Below the pieces are notes generated by a model, which saw nothing but the letters and a program-made list of their open reading frames with translations, made no database searches and was not told the origin of the DNA. The translations under genes were made by a program, and so were the position numbers. Below are positions 24,910 to 31,877 of a stretch of DNA of 64,000 bases, one piece after another (the first letter of the stretch is position 1; every line of letters starts with the position of its first letter). This stretch comes from Paenarthrobacter sp. GOM3 (GTDB lineage Bacteria; Actinomycetota; Actinomycetes; Actinomycetales; Micrococcaceae): assembly GCF_018215265.2 (NCBI RefSeq), contig NZ_CP136562.1, forward strand, positions 4,278,001 through 4,342,000, written 5' to 3'.

Positions 24910-25490
24910 GGGGTCGCCAGGTCCAAAGAACCGTCCTGCTGGAAGTCCAGGAACACGGTCTCGTCGCCGCCCTGCAGGCGGATGTCCCAGGTGAGGCCGC
25001 CGTCAGGGTCCCGGCGTGCGATCAGGGTCTTGCGGCGATCGGGCTCGAGGGAGCTCAGCAGCGGATCGTTGGCCAGTGCTTCCTCGTTTTCCGGCAGGTA
25101 CACGCGGGTGAAGAGGCGGTTCATGAGGCCGCGGGCGAAGACTGCCACGGAAATGAAAGCGGCACCGCCGGGCTTAACCGGCCCCGGGTTCACCGTGGTG
25201 AACGTGTACACCCCGGAGTTGCCAACTGCGCTGCGGCCCCAACCGGTGAACGTGTAGCCGTCGCGGACCAGGGAGCCGGTGCGCTGGACGATGTTGCCCT
25301 CGGAGTCGGGCTGCCAGATTTCGAGGATGGCGTCCGGGATGGTGTTGCCGGCGCCGTCGTAAACCGTGCCTTGGAGGCGGATGCTGCCCGGGCTGCCCGG
25401 GGCGAGGAGCTCGTTGTCCTTATTAAAGGGAAGGGCGTAGCCGTAGAAGGGGCCAACTGTCTGTCCCGGTGTGGGTGCCAGCTTGCTCAT
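24906..25490 (-). CDS. pcaG: Protocatechuate 3,4-dioxygenase alpha subunit
   Basis: A 194-aa subunit of the intradiol dioxygenase. It opens with LAPTPGQTVGPFYGYALPF and has DAILEIWQPDSEGNIVQ and FTTVNPGPVKPGGAAFISVAVF (shortened here to FTTVNPGPVKPG), the conserved beta-sandwich segments. Alpha subunits lack the iron ligands and shape the active site. The pcaH stop lies 4 bp upstream, so the two subunits are co-translated. Confidence 0.93.
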   Translation of the reverse strand: MSKLAPTPGQTVGPFYGYALPFNKDNELLAPGSPGSIRLQGTVYDGAGNTIPDAILEIWQPDSEGNIVQRTGSLVRDGYTFTGWGRSAVGNSGVYTFTTVNPGPVKPGGAAFISVAVFARGLMNRLFTRVYLPENEEALANDPLLSSLEPDRRKTLIARRDPDGGLTWDIRLQGGDETVFLDFQQDGSLDLATP

Positions 25491-25494
25491 GCGC

Positions 25495-26364
25495 TTACTC
25501 CTCGTCCCCGGCGTCGCCGTATGCTTCGTTTTCCGTCCAGGTCCGCTTGGACCCGGTCAGGATGATGTCCCACTTGTAGCCGAGGGCCCACTCGGGGCTG
25601 GTCAGCTCGTGGTCGTACTGGGCCACGAGGCGGTCGCGGGCGTCCTGGTCCACGATCGACTGGTAGATGGGGTCCAACGGGAAGAGCTGGTCACCCGGGA
25701 AGTACATCTGGGTGACGATGCGCTGCGTGAACTCGGAGCCGAACATGGAGAAGTGGATGTGGGCCGGACGCCAGGCGTTCAGATGGTTCTTCCACGGGTA
25801 CGCGCCGGGCTTGATGGTGGTGAAGCTGTAGGAGCCGTCGTCGCCGGTGATGCAACGCCCGACGCCGGTGAAGTTCGGATCCAGCGGGGCGGGGTGCTGG
25901 TCGCGCTTGTGGATGTAGCGGCCTGAGGCGTTGGCCTGCCAGATCTCCACGAGTTGCCCGGCAACCGGGCGTCCGTCGCCATCGAGGACGCGGCCGGCAA
26001 CGATGATGCGCTCACCCTGCGGTTCGCCGTTGTGCTGGATGGTCAGGTCCGATTCCAAGGCGTGCACGTCCTGGTGACCGAACGCGGGCGAGTAGAGCTC
26101 GATGGTCTCCGGGTCCGCATGGTGCAGGCTCTTCGTGGGGTGGCGCAGGATGCTGCTCCGGTACGGGGCGTAGTCCAGCCGCGGCATGGTTTCGGGTCCC
26201 TTGCCGTCCTTGACGGCCTGGGCGTAGCGGTTGCCGATGGCCTGGATCTCAGCACTGAGATCTGCCTGGGTTTCCACCTTCTTGGTGTCGTGCGCGGCGT
26301 GTGGCTCAGCTGGCGGCACGAGTTCCTCGGTTTCGAGAGCTTGTGCGGTGTGGTCTTGCGGCAC
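25495..26364 (-). CDS. pcaH: Protocatechuate 3,4-dioxygenase beta subunit
   Basis: A 289-aa catalytic subunit that holds non-haem Fe(III) and cleaves protocatechuate to 3-carboxymuconate. The ligands are visible: Tyr in GRYIHKRDQHP, Tyr in KPGAYPWKNHLN, and the two His in WRPAHIHFSMFG. The N-terminal ~45 residues (TEELVPPAEPHAAHD) form a polar extension beyond the usual length, of unknown role. The gene lies 51 bp after quiC. Confidence 0.94.
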   Translation of the reverse strand: MPQDHTAQALETEELVPPAEPHAAHDTKKVETQADLSAEIQAIGNRYAQAVKDGKGPETMPRLDYAPYRSSILRHPTKSLHHADPETIELYSPAFGHQDVHALESDLTIQHNGEPQGERIIVAGRVLDGDGRPVAGQLVEIWQANASGRYIHKRDQHPAPLDPNFTGVGRCITGDDGSYSFTTIKPGAYPWKNHLNAWRPAHIHFSMFGSEFTQRIVTQMYFPGDQLFPLDPIYQSIVDQDARDRLVAQYDHELTSPEWALGYKWDIILTGSKRTWTENEAYGDAGDEE

Positions 26365-26415
26365 AGCCGGCTCCTTTCGGTTTGGATGGATTCTTGGTGG
26401 TACTGGTCGGAGGGC

Positions 26416-28287
26416 TTACACCCGGTGGAGCGAGTCGTATTGGACGGCGTGGCGCACCGGAGCGTTGGGCGCTCCGTAGCCGTCATAGTTGCCGCGCCGC
26501 TCCACCATTTCGAAGAACACACTGCCCACGGTGGCCGTGTAGAAATGGAGGAATTCGCCGTTGGCGTCCCGGTCGTACAGGAGGTTTAGCTCCTGCAGGG
26601 TGGCCAGGAACCCGGGTTCAAGATCGAACCGGGCGTCCAGGTCCTCGTAGTAATTGGCCGGAATCTGCAGGAACTCCAGCCCTCGATCGCGCGCGGACCG
26701 GGCTGTTGCCACGAGGTCGTCCACGGCGAAGGCGATGTGTTCCTGGTACGTTTTGCGTGCTTTTTCGGCCTGCTGCGCCGGTGCAAGGTTCAGCACCAGC
26801 CTCACCGCGCCGTTGCTGGTCTGCATGACCTGGGAGCGGACCAGGCCGCTGGGGCTCGGCACTTCGGCGAACGGCTGCGGTTCCAGGGCCAGGGCGCTGG
26901 TGTAGAAGAGGACAGCTTCGTCGAAGTGCTGCCACGGCTGGGCCAGATTCACGTGGTCGATGACCGCTGTTTGGCCGGCGCCGGCGTGCTCCAGCCCCTC
27001 CCCAAACTCGTGCGTCCACGCGGCGGTTCCGTCCGGGCTGCCCTGGCAAAGGAAGATCTCGGTGGAGTCCGGCGCCGAGATGCCCTGGAACACCTCTTCA
27101 TCGGCCTGGACCTTGCGGGCCACCACAGGCGCCTTGAGTTGCTGGGCGCGAGCGGAGGCAATCACTGGAGAGTCGACGTCGAACCCCAAAGCGGCGATAG
27201 CCGGTTCCGCGTGCTGCGGTGCTTGCTCGTTGATGATCACGCGGGCCTGGCCCATGGTCCAGAGCTGGACGTCCTTGGTGCGGTGACGGCCCTCGAATTC
27301 GAAGCCGAGCTGGCCCAGCAGCTTCTCGAGCTGCGCGGTGTCGTCTGCCTTGACCTCGGCGAAGTTGAATCCTGCAGGTTCGTTCACCTTGGGAAGCGTG
27401 GCAAGTTCCATGGGATAACGACGGCGGGACTTGGCTTGGGTTCCTGCTGCGGCGTCCGCCGGGCTACTGGCCAGCCACTTGGCGCTCTGTTCCTCAAGCC
27501 AGATCAGGGAGCGCATGGCATCCACTGCGGTCCGCTCAACGTCGGACTGGCGGAAGACGTCGTTGAACACTTCAAGGGAAACCGGGCCCGTGTAGCCTGC
27601 GCGGACCACGTGCCCCATGAACTTGGCGAGCTCGAACTGCCCTTCGCCCGGGAACACGCGGTAGTGGCGGCTCCAGGAGAGGACGTCCATGGAGAGCTTG
27701 GGGGCATCGGCAACCTGGACGAAGAAGATCTTCTCCGCATTGATGTCCTCGATGGGCGCAGTGTCCCAGTCACGGGAAAGGATGTGGAACGAGTCCAGGC
27801 AGGTGCCAAGGTTAGGGTGGTCCACCATTTCGACCAGGCGGTACGCATGTTCGTAGTCGTTGACGTATTTTCCCCAGGCCAAGGCTTCGTAGGCAACCTT
27901 CACGCCGTGGTCCCCGGCCAGTGCTGCGAGTTCAGCCAGTTGTTCAGCCCGCAAGTGGTCGTCGTCAATGGTTGCCGTTGCCACGTTGGAGCACACCAGG
28001 ATGGTGTCCATGCCCAGGCGTTCCATCAGGTTGAACTTTGCCTCGGCGCGCTTGAGGTTGGCCTTCAGCAGGTCCGGAGTGACGCCGTCGAAGTCCCGGA
28101 ACGGCTGGTACAGGTCAAGGCCCAAGCCGAGATCTGCGGCCATTTTCCGCACTTCCTCGGGGCTGAGGGGTGACGTGACCAGGTCCTGCTCGAAGATCTC
28201 GATGCCGTCGAAGCCCGCAATGGCGCAGGCCTGCATCTTCTCCTTCAGCGTGCCGGACAGGCAGACGGTGGCGATTCCGGTGCGCAT
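26416..28287 (-). CDS. quiC: 3-dehydroshikimate dehydratase fused to HPPD-like domain (QuiC type)
   Basis: A 623-aa two-domain protein. Residues 1-~275 are a sugar-isomerase-type TIM barrel with the metal ligands of dehydroshikimate dehydratases: Glu in VKVAYEALAW, Asp in GTCLDSFHI, Gln in FFVQVADAP and Glu in GPVSLEVFND. Residues ~290-623 are a VOC fold like 4-hydroxyphenylpyruvate dioxygenase. The first domain turns 3-dehydroshikimate into protocatechuate, feeding pcaH directly downstream. The second domain keeps a possible His-His-Glu triad (VIDHVNL, HIAFAVDD, FFEMVERR), so a separate oxygenase role is conceivable; in related fused enzymes that domain is reported as non-essential or structural. 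ATG and the qsuD stop overlap by one base. Confidence 0.9.
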   Translation of the reverse strand: MRTGIATVCLSGTLKEKMQACAIAGFDGIEIFEQDLVTSPLSPEEVRKMAADLGLGLDLYQPFRDFDGVTPDLLKANLKRAEAKFNLMERLGMDTILVCSNVATATIDDDHLRAEQLAELAALAGDHGVKVAYEALAWGKYVNDYEHAYRLVEMVDHPNLGTCLDSFHILSRDWDTAPIEDINAEKIFFVQVADAPKLSMDVLSWSRHYRVFPGEGQFELAKFMGHVVRAGYTGPVSLEVFNDVFRQSDVERTAVDAMRSLIWLEEQSAKWLASSPADAAAGTQAKSRRRYPMELATLPKVNEPAGFNFAEVKADDTAQLEKLLGQLGFEFEGRHRTKDVQLWTMGQARVIINEQAPQHAEPAIAALGFDVDSPVIASARAQQLKAPVVARKVQADEEVFQGISAPDSTEIFLCQGSPDGTAAWTHEFGEGLEHAGAGQTAVIDHVNLAQPWQHFDEAVLFYTSALALEPQPFAEVPSPSGLVRSQVMQTSNGAVRLVLNLAPAQQAEKARKTYQEHIAFAVDDLVATARSARDRGLEFLQIPANYYEDLDARFDLEPGFLATLQELNLLYDRDANGEFLHFYTATVGSVFFEMVERRGNYDGYGAPNAPVRHAVQYDSLHRV

Positions 28288-29204
28288 CAGCGGGCCGCCT
28301 TTGCGAGGGTGCCCTCGTTCAGAGTAGCGGCTGTGTCCTCCAGGGCGATCAGCTCCAGGAAGTGGGCCCGCATCCGCTCACGGTCCGCTTCACGACCGGT
28401 GATGAGTTGGAAAGCGTCCGCGGCCTGACCGACCGCCATGCGACCGCCGTCGAGGACGGCACAACCTTTGGCGCGGGCTTCACGGACCAACTGCGTTTCG
28501 ATCGGGCGATAGACGATGTCCGCCAACCAGTGCCGCGGCTCAAGGAGTTCGATGTCCAAGGGCAGGCCTGGGTGCGCGGCCATGCCGATGGGGGTGCAGT
28601 GGACCAGGCCGTCAGCGCGGGGCATGAGCTGTGGGAGTTCATCCGGCGTGTGCGGCGTAACCGACGCCTCGGGGAACAGTTCACCGAGTTCCGCGGCACG
28701 TTCGGCCGCCCGGTCCGCGTCCATGTCCACGAGGTCCAGTTCCTTGACGCCGGCCTTGAGCAGCGCGTATGCGACGGCGGACCCGGCACCGCCGGCGCCC
28801 AACTGGACGACGCGGTTGAGTTTGGCATCCGGGAGGCCGTCGGCGAGCGCCGAGCCGAACCCGGAGAAGTCCGTGTTGTGTCCGATGAACCGGCCGTCCT
28901 GGATCAGGACCGTATTGACGGCACCCAGGCGAGCGGCGTCGTCGGAAATTTCGTCGAGGTGCTGCATCACCAGCTGTTTGCACGGGTGCGTGATGTTCAA
29001 GCCGTTGAAGCCCATGCGCTGGGCTGCGGTCAGGAGATCCCCGACGGCGGCGGCCGGCAATGCGAGTTCAAGCAGGTCGATGGGACGGTACAGCAAGCGA
29101 AGGCCCTGCACATCGGCTTCGCGTTCGTGCATGGGCGGAGTGAGCGAGGGCATGACGCCTTCGCCAATCAGGCCCACCAGAACGGATTCGGCTCGGTTGC
29201 TCAT
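28287..29204 (-). CDS. qsuD: Quinate/shikimate dehydrogenase
   Basis: A 305-aa AroE-family enzyme. The ATG at 29204 has agaaggag 8 nt upstream. The substrate site reads SLTPPMHE near the N-terminus; the Thr replaces the second Ser of biosynthetic AroE (usually S-x-S-P) and is the arrangement seen in the catabolic Corynebacterium glutamicum QsuD. The catalytic Lys is in NITHPCKQ, the Asp in GHNTDFSGFG, and the nucleotide loop is QLGAGGAGSAVAYAL. It oxidises quinate to 3-dehydroquinate and/or shikimate to 3-dehydroshikimate. It is the promoter-proximal gene of the super-operon. Confidence 0.88.
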   Translation of the reverse strand: MSNRAESVLVGLIGEGVMPSLTPPMHEREADVQGLRLLYRPIDLLELALPAAAVGDLLTAAQRMGFNGLNITHPCKQLVMQHLDEISDDAARLGAVNTVLIQDGRFIGHNTDFSGFGSALADGLPDAKLNRVVQLGAGGAGSAVAYALLKAGVKELDLVDMDADRAAERAAELGELFPEASVTPHTPDELPQLMPRADGLVHCTPIGMAAHPGLPLDIELLEPRHWLADIVYRPIETQLVREARAKGCAVLDGGRMAVGQAADAFQLITGREADRERMRAHFLELIALEDTAATLNEGTLAKAAR

Positions 29205-29289
29205 CCTCAAGCTCCTTCTAACTTCAGCACCGCGGACAGGTGGCGTTTTCTACGCGCCGCACGCCGGGTGTTATTTACGTTACTACAGA

Positions 29290-29325
29290 TGTTCATATTC
29301 CGCACGCATGTTCTTATCGCGAACA
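29290..29325 (-). promoter_or_regulatory. Candidate IclR-type operator upstream of qsuD
   Basis: TGTTCTTATCGCGAACA (29309-29325) has 5-bp inverted arms with a 7-bp spacer; another TGTTC half-site lies 19 bp away at 29290-29294. It is about 85-120 bp upstream of qsuD, the first gene of the super-operon. The spacing and third half-site recall PcaU/PobR-type operators. Confidence 0.45.
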
Positions 29326-29343
29326 AATACTTAGCGGGGTTCG

Positions 29344-29406
29344 CGTTGCGAGGCCTGCTCCGCAGGAATCCGCGGGGTCATACCCTGCTTAGCGGGCCTC
29401 ACAACG
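29344..29406. repeat. 63-bp dispersed palindromic element, copy 2
   Basis: Same length and layout as 19501-19563: left arm CGTTGCGAGGCCTGCTCCGC, central CATACCCTGC, right arm with GCGGGCCTCACAACG. It lies 17 bp past the 3' end of the IclR gene and upstream of the qsuD promoter region. Confidence 0.75.
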
Positions 29407-29422
29407 GGGACTACAGCGGGGG

Positions 29423-30193
29423 CTAGCGTCGGGGCAGGCGGGCCGCGAGTTCGGCCGCGGCCTCCTGCAGGGTGGGGACGTGCGCAATGAGTTCCTCCAT
29501 GGTGAGGCGGAATACCGGCACGGCCGTGGCCAGGGACGCGAAAGCGTGGCCCTGGGAATTGAGTACCGGCACGGCGACGGCCCGCATGCCGATCTCGTTC
29601 TCCTCGTCCATCACCGCGTAGCCTTGGCGGCGCACTTGCTCAATCTCCTCGCGGAATGCGTCACGATCTGTGATGGAGTGCTCCGTGAGCGCATCCAACG
29701 GAAGTTCCCCCAGGAGTCGCTTGCGTTCGATTTCCTCCTCGAAAGCCACAATGGCCTTGCCCACCGAGGTTGTGTGCAGCGCACCCAGGTGGCCGGGGTC
29801 GCTGGTGACGCGGAACGTCCTGGGTCCGTCCACCTTGTTCACGGTCAGGTGATGGTTCCCATCCCGGACAGAGAGGATGGTGGCCTCGTGGGTGCGCTCG
29901 GTGACACGCTGGAGGACAGGCAATGCGGTAGCCGCAAAGCCGTGGTGGTTTGAAACCCGCTGACCAAGCTGGAATACCCGGAGACCCAGGTGGTACCGCC
30001 GTCCGTCGGGCTCGTAGTCGACGAAACCGTCGCGGGTCAGGGACCCCAGCAGGCGGTAGGTGGTGCTGAACGGGAGGCCCGCACTCCTCGCCAGGTCCGC
30101 GGCACTGGCCCCACGGGGTTCGTCACCAAGCAGTACCAGCAGGCTCAGGGCCTTGCCGACCATGTCGGTCTTTGTGTCATCTTTCACACTCAT
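29423..30193 (-). CDS. IclR-family transcriptional regulator
   Basis: A 256-aa regulator. The winged helix covers ~10-70 (ASAADLARSAGLPFSTTYRLL), the effector domain ~80-250 (LGALHTTSVGKAIVAF; GYAVMDEENEIGMRAVAVPV). It is divergent from the MHS transporter gene. The intergenic region holds a perfect 19-bp palindrome and a second matching site, so it likely controls itself and the transporter. It may also act on qsuD, sensing quinate, shikimate or an intermediate. Confidence 0.87.
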   Translation of the reverse strand: MSVKDDTKTDMVGKALSLLVLLGDEPRGASAADLARSAGLPFSTTYRLLGSLTRDGFVDYEPDGRRYHLGLRVFQLGQRVSNHHGFAATALPVLQRVTERTHEATILSVRDGNHHLTVNKVDGPRTFRVTSDPGHLGALHTTSVGKAIVAFEEEIERKRLLGELPLDALTEHSITDRDAFREEIEQVRRQGYAVMDEENEIGMRAVAVPVLNSQGHAFASLATAVPVFRLTMEELIAHVPTLQEAAAELAARLPRR

Positions 30194-30201
30194 GTTTCGA
30201 T

Positions 30202-30220
30202 GCTCTCACATGGTGAGAGC
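30202..30220. promoter_or_regulatory. IclR operator, proximal perfect palindrome
   Basis: GCTCTCACATGGTGAGAGC: two 8-bp inverted arms around ATG, 8 bp upstream of the IclR start codon. Binding here would block its own promoter or translation start region. Confidence 0.6.
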
Positions 30221-30291
30221 TATTTCTAGATGGTGGTGGCATCTCTTGACAAGTGACCGCACTCACAGCCACTATTGCTGTATTGCACAAG

Positions 30292-30307
30292 TAGCTCTCA
30301 CCATGTG
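30292..30307. promoter_or_regulatory. IclR operator, distal copy
   Basis: TAGCTCTCACCATGTG is the exact reverse complement of 30207-30222. It lies 90 bp before the transporter start. Its other half-site is degenerate (GTGGTTAC). Two sites 85 bp apart suggest co-operative binding or looping between the divergent genes. Confidence 0.6.
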
Positions 30308-30396
30308 GTTACTTTGAGGGATGATCCGGCCGCACCTCGCTCTGGTCTCCCACAGACGCTAGATCCGCGACATCGTCGTCACAGAAGGAACGCCCA

Positions 30397-31740
30397 ATGA
30401 GCCAAACAATGCCGTCAGCGACGCCAGGCACTGAAACCATCACCGGAACTCCCCGCAAAGCAGCCCTCGCCAGCTTCCTGGGCAGCGCCGTCGAATACTA
30501 CGACTTCTTCATCTTCGGCTCGGCAGCGGCACTGATTTTCCCGCACGTCTTCTTCCCGGACGCCGATGCCAACGCATCCATCATGTCCTTCGCCACCTTT
30601 GGCTTCGCCTACGTCGCCCGGCCCATCGGAGCCATCATCCTGGGCCACTTCGGTGACAGGATCGGCCGGCAAAAAGTCCTCATGTTCACGTTGGTGCTCA
30701 TGGGGGCGGCAACGTTCGTCATTGGCTGCCTTCCGGACTTCAAGACCATCGGTTGGTGGGCTCCGGTGCTGCTGGTTCTCGCCCGCCTCTGCCAGGGCCT
30801 TTCCGCAGCCGGCGAGCAAGCCGGCGCATCATCGATGACCCTCGAGCACGCCCCTGATAACCGCCGGTCCTTCTTTACCTCGTGGACCCTGACCGGTACG
30901 CAAGGTGGCCAGATCCTGGCAGCTCTGGTCTTCATCCCCGTCGTGGCATTGCCGGACGAGATCAAGTACGGCATCGGCTGGCGCATCCCGTTCTGGCTGA
31001 GCGCCGTCGTGGTGATCGTCGCCTACTTCATCCGTCGCACGCTGCATGAGCCGCCGGCATTCGCCGAAGCCAAGAAGAACAACCAGATTTCCAAGCTTCC
31101 CATTGCCGACCTCCTTCGCCTGCACTGGCGCGATGTCCTCCGCGTCGTCTGCTGCGCCTTCATCGCGGCCGTCAGCACCGTGTTCGGCACCCTCGCCATC
31201 AAGTAGGCCCAGGACGTGGCCCACGTCAACAGCACCATCACCCTGTGGTTGGTCGTTGCGGCCAACGTAGTAGCCCTCGGAACCCAGCCCCTGTTCGGCA
31301 TGCTCGCGGACAAGATCGGCCGGAAGCCAGTCTTCATCTACGGAGCCATCGCCAGCGCAATCATGACCCCGGCGTTCCTGCTGACCCTCGAAGGCGGCAA
31401 CGTTCCACTCATGTTCCTGGTTTCCGTGGTCTACTTCGCCTTCGGATACGCGGCAGCAAACGCCGTATGGCCATCCTTCTACGGTGAAATGTTCAGCACG
31501 AAGGTCCGCTTCTCGGGCCTCGCCATTGGCACCCAGCTCGGCTTCCTCATGGCCGGCTTCGCTCCGGCAATCGTGACTGCGCTTGGCGGGACCAAGCCCG
31601 GCGGATGGGTCCAGATCTCCATCTTCACCGCAGTGATTTGTGCCATCGCAGCAGTCTCCGCAATGACGGCACGCGAATCGGCCAAGACTCCCACCTCGCA
31701 GCTCGGCCTGCACACGCAAGCCCAGCCCGCGCAACACTGA
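30397..31740 (+). pseudogene. MHS-family shikimate/aromatic acid:H+ symporter with in-frame amber codon
   Basis: A full-length reading of 447 codons encodes a 12-helix metabolite:H+ symporter (VEYYDFFIFGSAAALIFP at helix 1; GHFGDRIGRQKVLM between helices 2 and 3; LADKIGRKPVFIYG between 8 and 9). TAG at 31204-31206 (codon 270) interrupts it; the same frame stays open with family-like sequence to TGA at 31740. A Tyr codon in the ancestor (TAC/TAT to TAG) is the simplest explanation. The products would be a 269-aa fragment, and possibly a 174-aa one from a GTG at 31216. It may be a recent null allele, a sequencing error or a site of readthrough. Ribosome site agaagga precedes the ATG. Context suggests quinate or shikimate uptake. 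Confidence 0.85.
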
Positions 31741-31770
31741 CGCTCCTGCCCACATAGTCGGAACTGAATT

Positions 31771-31814
31771 ACGGAAAAGTCCGGAATGTCACCTGACACT
31801 CCGGGCTTTTCCGT
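31771..31814. terminator. Bidirectional terminator hairpin
   Basis: Arms 31771-31791 and 31794-31814 form a 21-bp stem (one G-U and one mismatch) with outer AAAA/TTTT, between the transporter and the convergent SLH-protein gene. Confidence 0.75.
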
Positions 31815-31877
31815 GTCTGATACGGGATCGGTGGAGGCAACCGGAACAGAGCGCGCCAACCCATCAACGAGGGGCTG

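Noticed and set aside
26737..28173. A ~480-codon plus-strand frame opposite quiC, and a similar one opposite shikimate dehydrogenase
   Set aside because: These are shadows caused by GC-rich codon use; the minus strand carries the metal-site and nucleotide-site motifs.
31216..31740. A separate 174-aa transporter gene starting at GTG 31216
   Set aside because: It is in frame with the upstream part and carries only the last helices; an interrupted single gene explains it better.
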